Both the position numbers and the translations under genes were made by a program. Below, in pieces: positions 1-7,037 of a DNA stretch of 7,555 nt (its first letter is position 1; each line of letters begins with the position of its first letter). Where the stretch lies: positions 1-7,555 of the forward strand of contig JAPLRA010000301.1 in NCBI GenBank assembly GCA_026399445.1. Reading direction: 5' to 3'. Source of the stretch: Sulfuritalea sp. Its GTDB lineage: Bacteria; Pseudomonadota; Gammaproteobacteria; Burkholderiales; Rhodocyclaceae. A model generated the notes under the pieces. It did not search any database. It saw only the letters and a program-made list of their open reading frames with translations, and was not told the DNA's origin.

Positions 1-1355
1 AGCGTGCGCGGGATCGGCGTTGCCGTCAGCGTCAGCACATCCACCGAAGCGCGCAGCGCCTTCAACGCCTCCTTCTGGCGCACGCCGAAGCGGTGTTCCT
101 CGTCGATGATGATGAGGCCGAGGCGCTCGAATTTGACGTCCTTCTGCAGCAGGCGATGGGTACCGATCAGGATGTCGATCTTGCCCTGGCCGAGCAGTGC
201 CACGGCTTCATCCTGCTCCTTGGCCGATTTGAAGCGGGAAATTTCCGCAATCTTGATTGGCCAATTGGCAAAGCGGTCGCTGAAGTTCTGGTAATGCTGT
301 TCGGCCAGTAGCGTGGTCGGGCACAGGATGGCGACCTGCTTGCCGTCGGCCACCGCGACGAAGGCGGCGCGCATCGCGACTTCGGTCTTGCCGAAGCCGA
401 CATCGCCGCAGACCAGGCGGTCCATCGGCTTGCCCGACTTCATGTCGTCGATCACGGCGTTGATCGCGGTCTGCTGGTCGGGTGTTTCCTCGAAGCCGAA
501 GCCGTCGGCGAAGGCTTCGAGATCATGCTGTTTGAAGCTGAACTTGTGGCCCTCGCGCAGCGCGCGTTGCGCGTACAGGTGCAGCAGTTCGGCGGCGGTG
601 TCATGCACCTGCTCGGCGGCTTTCTTCTTGGCCTTTTCCCACTGGCCGGAGCCGAGGGTGTGCAACTGGATCGATTCCGGGTCGGCGCCGCTGTAGCGCG
701 AAATGACCTGCAATTGCGCGACGGGCACATAGAGTTTTGCGCCGTCGGCATATTCGAGGTGCAGGAATTCCGTGTCGCCCTCGCCGAAATCCATATGCAG
801 CAGGCCAAGGTAGCGTCCGATGCCGTGGCTCTCGTGCACCACCGGGTCGCCGACCTTGAGTTCGGACAGATCGCGCAGCCAGCCTTCGAGATTCGCGCGG
901 CGGGCATCGGATCGACGTCCCCGCGGCCTTGCGGTGGCCGCGTACAGCTCGTTCTCCGTGACGGTCGCGATACCGTCGAGAAGGAAGCCGCCGGAGAGCG
1001 GGCCGACGCCGAGCATGAAGGCTTCATCGCTGGCAAGAAAGGCCGCGAAGCTCTCGCAGGGGACAGCCGATAAGTTGTACTCGATCAGGTAGTCGTTCAG
1101 CGTCTGGCGCCGTCCGGGTGATTCGGCCAGTAGCAGCACGCGACCGGCATGCAAGCCGAGAAATCCGCGCAAGGCGGCCAGCGGATCGTCGGCCTTGCGG
1201 TCCACAGCCAGCACAGGCAGGGTCGCCGTACCACCAGCGCCGACTTTCAGGCAGAGCTGGGGCCGCAGTTTGGCGGTGACGAAGAACTCCTCGTCGCGCA
1301 GGAACAGCTCTGCCGGCGGTAGCACCGGGCGCGACCGGTCGCCGCCGAGCATCTT
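1..1355 (-). CDS. mfd: Open distal segment of mfd: RID domain plus first RecA-like helicase lobe
   Basis: This is the uninterrupted part of mfd downstream of the internal stop, open to the window edge. Its first possible start is ATG 1352-1350, only one codon after the TAA, with an AAGG about 10 nt upstream, so re-initiation is conceivable but speculative. In order it encodes the linker with SRPVLPPAELFLRDEEFF, a CarD-like RNA-polymerase-interacting domain (GDPVVHESHGIGRYLGL), the conserved segment before the motor (TPDQQTAINAVIDDM), Walker A (GDVGFGKTEVAMRAAF), motif Ia (PTTLLAEQH), Walker B/DEEH (LIIIDEEHRFGVRQKEALK) and motif III (LTATPIPRT). All expected ATP-binding residues are present. 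If translated alone it would be an Mfd motor without the UvrA-binding UvrB-like module. It is listed separately because it is a long conserved frame; it belongs to the broken mfd gene. Confidence 0.7.
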
Positions 1356-1358
1356 TTA
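1356..1358 (-). other. In-frame TAA stop inside mfd
   Basis: The context is DLQGR-stop-KMLGGDRSRPVLPP. Homologues usually have an amino acid, often tyrosine or another aromatic/polar residue, at this position between the two conserved blocks. A single substitution of TAC or TAT to TAA would explain it, because both flanks are in the same frame. It is independent of the deletion about 200 nt upstream. Confidence 0.8.
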
Positions 1359-1550
1359 GCGGCCTTGCAGGTCAGTCCAAAACTCGGCGATGGCGGCGGG
1401 GACGTCACCATGCAGCAGCTGCGTTGCATCCTGCGGCGGATAGTCGAACAGCGTCGCCGTGGCGTCGAAAAACAGTGGCAGGTAGTACTCGATGCCGGCG
1501 GGCAGGATGCCGTTCGAGACATCCTTGTACAGGCTGACGCGCGAGGCATC

Positions 1551-1556
1551 GCCGGG
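1551..1556 (-). other. Deletion/frameshift junction inside mfd
   Basis: On the minus strand the codons TLYP (ending at 1553) are followed immediately, one frame over, by GDASRVSLYKD. Mfd homologues, for example that of E. coli, have about 33 residues between these points, containing the conserved LLPxxEFP-type segment. The missing stretch is therefore about 100 nt and not a multiple of three. The junction reads TTTACCCGGCGATGCC. The loss of both sequence and frame at the same point fits a single deletion event or a collapsed, mis-assembled stretch. Confidence 0.75.
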
Positions 1557-2196
1557 TAAAGGGTGCGCTGGGAATCGACGTCGAAGCTGCGGATGGTTTC
1601 CACCTCGTCGTCGAACAGTTCGATGCGATAAGGCAGTTGCGTGCCCATCGGGAACAGATCGACCAGGCCGCCACGCACGCTGTATTCGCCGGCGGCGACG
1701 ACCTGAGTGACATGCTGATAGCCGGCCAGCGTGAGTTGCGCGCGCAGCTTGTCGAGGTTGAGCCGCTCGCCCTTCTTCATGAAGAAGGTGTGGCCGGCGA
1801 GAAAAGCCGGCGGCGGGAGGCGCGTGATAGCCGTCGATGCTGCGGCGATCAGCACTTCGCATTCGCTGCGCGATACGGCGTACAGGGTTGCCAGCCGTTC
1901 CGAGATCAGGTCCTGATGCGGTGAGAAATTGTCGTAAGGCAGGGTTTCCCAGTCCGGCAGCAGATGCACGCGTAGATCAGGTTGAAACCAGGCGATTTCT
2001 TCGGCGAGGCGCTGCGCTTCGAGTGGGCTCGCGGTCACCACCGCCAGCAGTTGGCCGGGCCGGGCGAGTTGTGCCAGCGCCAGCGCGTCGGCGGAGGCCG
2101 CCAGCGGCGGCAAGTCGAGGCGTTGGCCCGGTTTGGGTAGTGCAGGGAGGGACAGCAGGGGAGTCAAGGCAGGGACAGACCAGCGAACAGCACGAA

Positions 2197-2216
2197 GGCG
2201 CGCGATTATACGCGCC
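2197..2216 (-). promoter_or_regulatory. Candidate mfd promoter: perfect -10 hexamer inside a GC-rich inverted repeat
   Basis: On the minus strand TATAAT (2210-2205) is a perfect sigma-70 -10 hexamer. A transcript starting about 7 nt downstream would give a leader of about 30 nt before the TTG at 2167. No good -35 is visible at 16-18 bp spacing, where the candidate is CTCAAG. The hexamer sits in the 8-nt centre of a perfect 6-bp inverted repeat, GGCGCG (2197-2202) and CGCGCC (2211-2216). The repeat could be an operator, a weak hairpin at the end of corA, or chance in GC-rich DNA. Confidence 0.45.
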
Positions 2217-2237
2217 GGCAGTGCCTGCTTGAGCCGC

Positions 2238-3209
2238 TTACAGCCAGCCCATGCGTCGGAAGCGGATGAAGAGCATGGAGCAGACGCCGACGATAATGCT
2301 CAGCGCCATCGGGTAGCCGTATTCCCATTGCAATTCGGGCATGGCCTTGAAGTTCATGCCCCAGATGCCGGCAAAGGCGGTAGCGGTGGCAAATATCCCA
2401 GCCCAGGCGGCGAGTTTCTTGGCCACGTCGCTCTGCTCGATGGCTACCGAAGAAAGGCTGACCTGGATCGCCGTGGCGATGGTGTCGCGGACGGTTTCGA
2501 GCTGGGCGTTGATGCGGACCAGATGGTCATAAACATCGCGGAAATAGTCGCGGCTGTTCACGCAGACCGGCGGCACGCGGCCGCTGGTGAGTTTGCCGAC
2601 GGCCTCCATGAGTGGCGCCACAGCGTGCTTGAGCAGCATCACGCGGCGCTTCAGGTCATACAGGCGTCCGATGTTCGAACGCGCCATGCCTTTGGCGAAA
2701 ATGTGCTCCTCGACGGCTTCCAGTTCCGATTCGATGGCGTCGATCAGCGGAAAATAGCGATCAACGACGGCATCCATGATGGCGTAAAGCACAAAGCCGG
2801 CGCCCTGCTTCAGCAACTCGGGCTCGCGTTCGCAGCGTTCGCGCACGCCGAGCAAAGTCTGGCTGCTGCGGTTGCGCACCGACAGCACGAAGTTCTTGCC
2901 GACGAAGATATCGACCTCGCCGACCGTTATCTCGCCACCTTGCGGCTCGAGCGAATGAACCACCGCAAACAGGCTTTCGCCGTAGCCATACTCCTCGATC
3001 TTGGGCCGCTGGTGGCCGTTGTGGGCATCCTCGACGGCGAGCGGGTGCAACGAGAACTCCTCGCGCATCTTCTCCAGTTCTTCGTGTGTTCCATCGCGCA
3101 GGGCGACCCAGACGAAGCAGTCGGGCCGTTGCAGATAGTCGCTGATCTGCTCGATGTCGAGATCAGCCAGCTTGCGGCCATCCTGGTAGGCGACGCAGTT
3201 GATCAGCAT
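2238..3209 (-). CDS. corA: CorA-family magnesium/cobalt transport protein
   Basis: The 323-residue protein is a complete CorA-type divalent cation channel, pentameric in the inner membrane and passing Mg2+ and often Co2+ or Ni2+ in this family. Residues 1 to about 250 form the large cytoplasmic domain, including the long charged helix region around IESELEAVEEHIFAKG. Two C-terminal helices follow, at about 264-283 and 300-318. The pore signature GMN is at residues 284-286, followed by the MPEL loop (290-293). The residue before GMN is tryptophan (WGMNF) instead of the common tyrosine. The protein ends in the basic tail RFRRMGWL, placing the C-terminus in the cytoplasm. ATG 3207-3209 is preceded by GGAG (3219-3222) at 9 nt spacing, which supports this start. 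It lies 70 bp upstream of mfd on the same strand and diverges from the TAXI gene. A longer reading frame on the opposite strand is only its shadow. Confidence 0.95.
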   Translation of the reverse strand: MLINCVAYQDGRKLADLDIEQISDYLQRPDCFVWVALRDGTHEELEKMREEFSLHPLAVEDAHNGHQRPKIEEYGYGESLFAVVHSLEPQGGEITVGEVDIFVGKNFVLSVRNRSSQTLLGVRERCEREPELLKQGAGFVLYAIMDAVVDRYFPLIDAIESELEAVEEHIFAKGMARSNIGRLYDLKRRVMLLKHAVAPLMEAVGKLTSGRVPPVCVNSRDYFRDVYDHLVRINAQLETVRDTIATAIQVSLSSVAIEQSDVAKKLAAWAGIFATATAFAGIWGMNFKAMPELQWEYGYPMALSIIVGVCSMLFIRFRRMGWL

Positions 3210-3218
3210 GATGGTGGG

Positions 3219-3222
3219 CTCC
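3219..3222 (-). promoter_or_regulatory. Ribosome binding site of corA
   Basis: GGAG on the minus strand lies 9 nt before ATG 3207-3209 and fixes the corA start. No other start with a better site is visible upstream. Confidence 0.55.
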
Positions 3223-3275
3223 GGGTCAGTACCGCGGCGAGCTTATCATTCGCGCTGTGTTTTCGGCACCCGTCG

Positions 3276-3281
3276 TAGAAT
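3276..3281 (+). promoter_or_regulatory. Possible -10 element for the TAXI gene
   Basis: TAGAAT matches TATAAT at five of six positions and lies 39 nt before ATG 3321, in the 111-bp divergent gap between corA and the TAXI gene. No convincing -35 is seen at the usual distance, so this is weak. Confidence 0.25.
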
Positions 3282-3320
3282 CCCTTCAATCGATTGGCTT
3301 CCGGTGCGGCGCAGGCGTTC

Positions 3321-4697
3321 ATGGTATCTCCGAAAATCTATCTGGGCAGGGCAGTGTCTCGGCTCGAAGCGCTCTTCGGACGCGGGCTGGTGATGTCCAT
3401 GGGGGTCATTGTCGTCGTCGGTCTGGCGGTGAGTGTCGGGGCCTACATTTTCCTCAACACGGCGGCGCCGCGCAGCCTCACCATCATCAGCGGGCCCGCG
3501 GGCAGCACTTTCCAGCGCAATGCGGAGAAGTACCAGAAGATCCTCGCCCGCGAGGGCGTCACGCTGAAGATTCTGCCTTCCGACGGGTCCTCGGAGAATC
3601 TCGGGAAACTTGCCGATCCGAAGGCAGCTGTCGATATCGGTTTCGTCCTCGGCGGCGAGGCCCGGGAGGTTCGGTTCGACAACCTGATTTCACTCGGAAG
3701 CGTTTCCTTCCAGCCGCTGATGGTGTTCCATACCGGGGCGCCGCGCCAGTTGCTGTCGGAGTTCAAGGGCCGCCGCCTGAACATCGGTCCGCCGGGCAGC
3801 GGCACGCATACCCTCGCCCTGACCCTGCTCAAGGGCAACGGCATTGTTCCCGGCGAAGACACTCGGCTCGATGAAACGGATCTCGACAATCCCGCAAAGG
3901 AGTTGAGAGCAGGGCGCGTCGACGCGGTCTTCCTGATGGGCGACTCGACGGCGAGCAGCGTCATGCGCGACTTGCTGCGAGATCAAGACGTCCAGTTGTT
4001 CAGCTTCGTCCAGGCCGAAGCCTATGTCCGGCGCATCAACACCCTGAACAAGCTCCAATTGCCGCGAGGCGCGCTCGATTTCGGCCTGGACATTCCATCC
4101 AGGGATCTGACGCTGATCGGTCCGACGGTGCAGCTCGTCGCCCGGGATTCCCTGCATCCGGCCTTGTCCGATCTGATCCTGGAAGCCGCGCGCGAGGTCC
4201 ATGGTTCCGCCGGGATCTTCCGCAAACGCGGCGAGTTTCCCGCCGCGCAGGATGGCGAGTTTCGCGCCAGCCCGGACGCCAGTCGCTACTATGCCTCCGG
4301 CAAGAGCTTCCTCTACCGCACGTTTCCCTTCTGGCTGGCCAGCCTGATCGCACGGGTTCTTGCCATTCTGGTGCCGCTTGTGCTGCTGCTCGTGCCGGCC
4401 GTGAAGATTGCACCGGCAATCTACCGCTGGCGCATCGAGTCCCGCATCTATCGCTGGTACCGCGTGCTGCTGGAACTGGAGCGCGATGCGTTCAAGCCGT
4501 CGGCAGGCGAGGATCGGCGCGAAGAGTTGCTGCGGCAGCTCGACCACATCGAAGCTGCCGTAAACCGTATCGCGATTCCCGCGTCCTTCGGCGATCTCTT
4601 TTACGGATTGCGCGGCCACATCGGTTTCGTGCGACAAAACCTGAGAGCGACGACAGGGCCGCCGCCCGATCCTCCATCCGGGCCGTCGCAGCCCTGA
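3321..4697 (+). CDS. TAXI-family solute-binding protein anchored by two membrane helices, orphan (no TRAP permease)
   Basis: The 458-residue product resembles TAXI (TRAP-associated extracytoplasmic immunogenic) solute-binding proteins, which normally deliver a ligand to a TRAP DctQM permease. Helix 1 (about residues 24-45, GLVMSMGVIVVVGLAVSVGA) lacks a clear cleavage site and looks like an anchor. The binding domain spans about 50-320, with the TAXI-like blocks SGPAGSTFQRNAEKYQ, DIGFVLGG and RRLNIGPPGSGTHTLAL, and with AGRVDAVFLMG. A second strong helix (about 337-361) is followed by a basic segment, YRWRIESRIYRWYRVLLELE, and a cytoplasmic tail with a helical stretch and a proline-rich end. 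The predicted topology is cytoplasm, periplasmic receptor, cytoplasm. ATG 3321 is preferred; an in-frame TTG at 3294 would add nine residues, and neither has a clear ribosome binding site. No permease gene lies beside it. Ligand unknown. Family assignment is fairly sure; the receptor/sensor role is inference. Confidence 0.85.
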   Translation: MVSPKIYLGRAVSRLEALFGRGLVMSMGVIVVVGLAVSVGAYIFLNTAAPRSLTIISGPAGSTFQRNAEKYQKILAREGVTLKILPSDGSSENLGKLADPKAAVDIGFVLGGEAREVRFDNLISLGSVSFQPLMVFHTGAPRQLLSEFKGRRLNIGPPGSGTHTLALTLLKGNGIVPGEDTRLDETDLDNPAKELRAGRVDAVFLMGDSTASSVMRDLLRDQDVQLFSFVQAEAYVRRINTLNKLQLPRGALDFGLDIPSRDLTLIGPTVQLVARDSLHPALSDLILEAAREVHGSAGIFRKRGEFPAAQDGEFRASPDASRYYASGKSFLYRTFPFWLASLIARVLAILVPLVLLLVPAVKIAPAIYRWRIESRIYRWYRVLLELERDAFKPSAGEDRREELLRQLDHIEAAVNRIAIPASFGDLFYGLRGHIGFVRQNLRATTGPPPDPPSGPSQP

Positions 4698-4703
4698 TCC
4701 ACC

Positions 4704-4732
4704 GCGGTTTCCGAAGAAAAGCCGGAAGCCGC
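4704..4732. terminator. Hairpin between convergent genes, possible bidirectional terminator
   Basis: GCGGTTTCCG (4704-4713) pairs with CGGAAGCCGC (4723-4732) over 10 bp, including one G-T wobble, around a 9-nt A-rich loop. It fills most of the 40-bp gap between the stop codons of the TAXI gene (4697) and the DMT transporter gene (4738). There is no T-run on either side, so it is not a textbook intrinsic terminator. The position between two convergent genes is the main support. Confidence 0.5.
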
Positions 4733-4740
4733 CACGGTCA

Positions 4741-4941
4741 ATGAGTGTGTTGCCGGTGGTGGGAGTCCGGAAAGTGTGGATGTCTATGCGTCATCGGTTG
4801 GTGCCGGTGCACATGGTGATGTTTGGTCCCAACTGCCTCCCCATCGTCATGCTCATGCTGATGGTGCTCGTCATGAATGTGCTCATGGTCATGCCACACT
4901 GCTTCGTGGGCGTGTTCGTGTTCATGATGTTCTGTCAGGTG
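4741..4941 (-). repeat. Region coding the histidine-rich tail
   Basis: This is the 67-codon C-terminal segment of the DMT transporter, in which CAT and CAC codons make up 26 of 67. The composition makes the DNA low in complexity, with recurring CATGA/CATGCTC-type patterns. It is part of the gene and not a separate repeat element. Confidence 0.7.
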
Positions 4942-5046
4942 CAACCAGGTGCCTAGCGCCATCAAGGCACCAGCCAAGAGTAGCGGCGCCGTTACGGGTT
5001 CGCCCATCAGCAAGGCCAGCAAGGCACCGAAGAACGGCGCGACCGA

Positions 5047-5048
5047 AC
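5047..5048 (-). other. Deletion/frameshift junction in the DMT transporter gene
   Basis: On the minus strand YGVSLALF (ending at 5049) is followed, after two leftover bases, by SVAPFFGALLALL in another frame. Homologues of this transporter family have about 16 residues here, forming the loop and helix edge before SVAPFF. About 46 nt therefore appear to be missing, which is not a multiple of three. Confidence 0.65.
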
Positions 5049-5635
5049 GAATAGAGCCAAACTCACGCCATAGGCAAGAAAACCCACCACCATTGCACCG
5101 GCCAAGTTGGGAAGTGCCGGAATGGAAGCGCCTAGCAAGAAGGCTAGTATCAAATTCACGGCACCGGACACGAGGCCTTTCACGGAGGCAATCCACGTCG
5201 CATCGGTAAGCGAAATCTTGCGTGTCAGATTGTTGTCTATACCCCAAGCCAGGCAGGCACCAAGGATAGCCAGCGTCGGCCACAACCCGGCGAACCGGGC
5301 TTCTCCCGGCCAGCTCAGGATGAACGCACCGGTCACGATGGCCCCCATGCCCAGGGCAATTCGTCGGTCGAAATTCTCCTTGAAAGCGAACCACGCCAGC
5401 AGCGCGGTAAAGACGCCTTCGGCATTTAACAAGAGGGATGCCCCCGACGCTGGCATGCCGGCCAAGCCGATCATCAGTAGCACTGGGCCGACGATGCCAC
5501 CCGCCAGTATTGCGCCGGCGAACCAAGACACCTCATTTCGAGGAAGATGAACAGTTGGCGCATGGATCACGCGCCGATACAGCGTTAGTCCAATGCCTGA
5601 GCCAAGATAAAGCAAGCCAGCCAACAACCACGGAC

Positions 5636-5641
5636 TTACAG
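5636..5641 (-). other. One-base frameshift in the DMT transporter gene
   Basis: The minus strand reads CTCGAGCTGTAAGTCCGTGG. In the upstream frame this ends LLEL-stop; one frame over it continues VSPWLLAGLL. Adding one G after CTG (CTGGTAAGT) would restore LLELVSPWLLAGLL, the expected family sequence. The lesion is therefore best read as a single missing G in or beside the base at 5639. Confidence 0.75.
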
Positions 5642-5743
5642 CTCGAGCAGCCATTTCGCAAGCGGTGTTCCCGCGCCAAATAGCAGGGCCGCTCCGAGTG
5701 CCGCAGGTACGCCGGGCTTGGAAAAACCTTCCTTCAAATTCAT

Positions 5744-5939
5744 GATTTCAGTCTTCGAACAGCAATGCGTGCACGATATGCGAGGAACACGCTCACGTCC
5801 AATGGCTGATGTCCGCAGCAAAGCAGTCGAACGGTTTCACGCTATTGCCATGCTGCGTAGTTCCGCTTGGCCGGTTGCGGGCGGTGCTTCGGTGTTGCCG
5901 GGCATATGAAAGTCGGCGCTAGTGCAACGACGACTCGCT
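5744..5939. other. Non-coding gap between amrS and the DMT transporter gene
   Basis: This 196-bp stretch separates the amrS stop from the transporter start, both on the minus strand. I see no convincing gene in it. A 22-codon minus-strand frame (5905-5837, MPGNTEAPPATGQ...) has no ribosome binding site and no recognised family; it could be the remnant of a gene start or chance. TTGGAC followed 18 bp later by TATCGT on the minus strand is a weak promoter candidate for the transporter gene. Confidence 0.4.

Positions 5940-7012
<1,073 letters not shown>

Positions 7013-7037
<25 letters not shown>

Larger units (their letters stand above)
1..2167 (-). pseudogene. mfd: Transcription-repair coupling factor Mfd, 3'-truncated by window edge, frameshifted and with an internal stop
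   Basis: Mfd is the DNA translocase that removes stalled RNA polymerase and recruits UvrA to template-strand lesions. Reading starts at TTG 2167 (N-terminus MTPLLSLPALPKPG, as in betaproteobacterial homologues; no in-frame ATG upstream and no clear ribosome binding site). Residues 1-205 (2167-1553) are the UvrB-like module, with LLPDWETLPYDNFSPHQDL and EYSVRGGLVDLFP. After SQRTLYP the frame is lost, and the original frame would run on as nonsense to 1247. Homology resumes one frame over with GDASRVSLYKDVSNG and continues with GIEYYLPLFF to a TAA at 1356-1358. From 1355 to the window edge the same frame is open for 451 codons. It holds the RNA-polymerase-interacting (CarD-like) domain at about 690-866, Walker A GDVGFGKT at 384-407, DEEH at 93-104 and TATPIPRT at the edge. 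The remaining C-terminal part lies outside the window. The family is clear; whether the gene is truly dead or mis-sequenced cannot be told from here. Confidence 0.9.
4738..5743 (-). pseudogene. EamA/DMT-superfamily transporter with histidine-rich C-terminal tail, two frameshifts
   Basis: Three frames together give about 334 residues of a ten-helix drug/metabolite transporter, against roughly 350 expected. Part 1 runs from ATG 5741-5743 (MNLKEGFSKPGVPAALGAA) to KWLLEL, then TAA at 5636-5638. Part 2 (5639-5049) resumes with VSPWLLAGLLYLGSG and includes LLLNAEGVFTALLAWFAFKE, the end of the first EamA repeat, and most of the second, to YGVSLALF. Part 3 (5046-4741) resumes with SVAPFFGALLALLMGEPVTA and ends in the tail. 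The last 67 residues contain 26 histidines in HxH and HH clusters with Asp and Glu, which suggests binding of Ni, Co or Zn; this fits DMT transporters with similar tails but the substrate is inferred. One lesion looks like a lost G, the other a deletion of about 46 nt. The gene may be decayed, or the sequence may be wrong. The start has only a weak ribosome binding site. Confidence 0.85.

Noticed and set aside
525..1073. A 182-codon plus-strand open frame within mfd
   Set aside because: It is antisense to the conserved RID domain and pre-motor segment of Mfd.
1247..1552. The continuation of the mfd N-terminal frame past residue 205
   Set aside because: It is Arg/Cys/Ser-rich out-of-frame reading; the true homology continues in another frame from the same point.
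1551..1556. Programmed ribosomal frameshifting in mfd or the transporter gene
   Set aside because: There is no slippery heptamer with a following structure, family residues are missing at two of the breaks, and neither family is known for frameshifting.
2133..3278. A 381-codon plus-strand open frame, longer than the gene opposite
   Set aside because: It lies antisense to corA, whose protein matches its family from end to end. The plus-strand translation has no recognisable family and its composition is typical of a GC-rich shadow frame.
3690..4637. A 315-codon minus-strand open frame
   Set aside because: It is antisense to the TAXI gene, which has clear domains and membrane helices; the opposite frame has no recognisable features.
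4704..4732. A standard rho-independent terminator
   Set aside because: The stem is good but there is no T-run on either strand; it is kept only as a possible terminator.
4738..4941. A tandem DNA repeat or CRISPR-like array
   Set aside because: The low-complexity pattern comes from His codons of the transporter tail, with no regular repeat-spacer unit.
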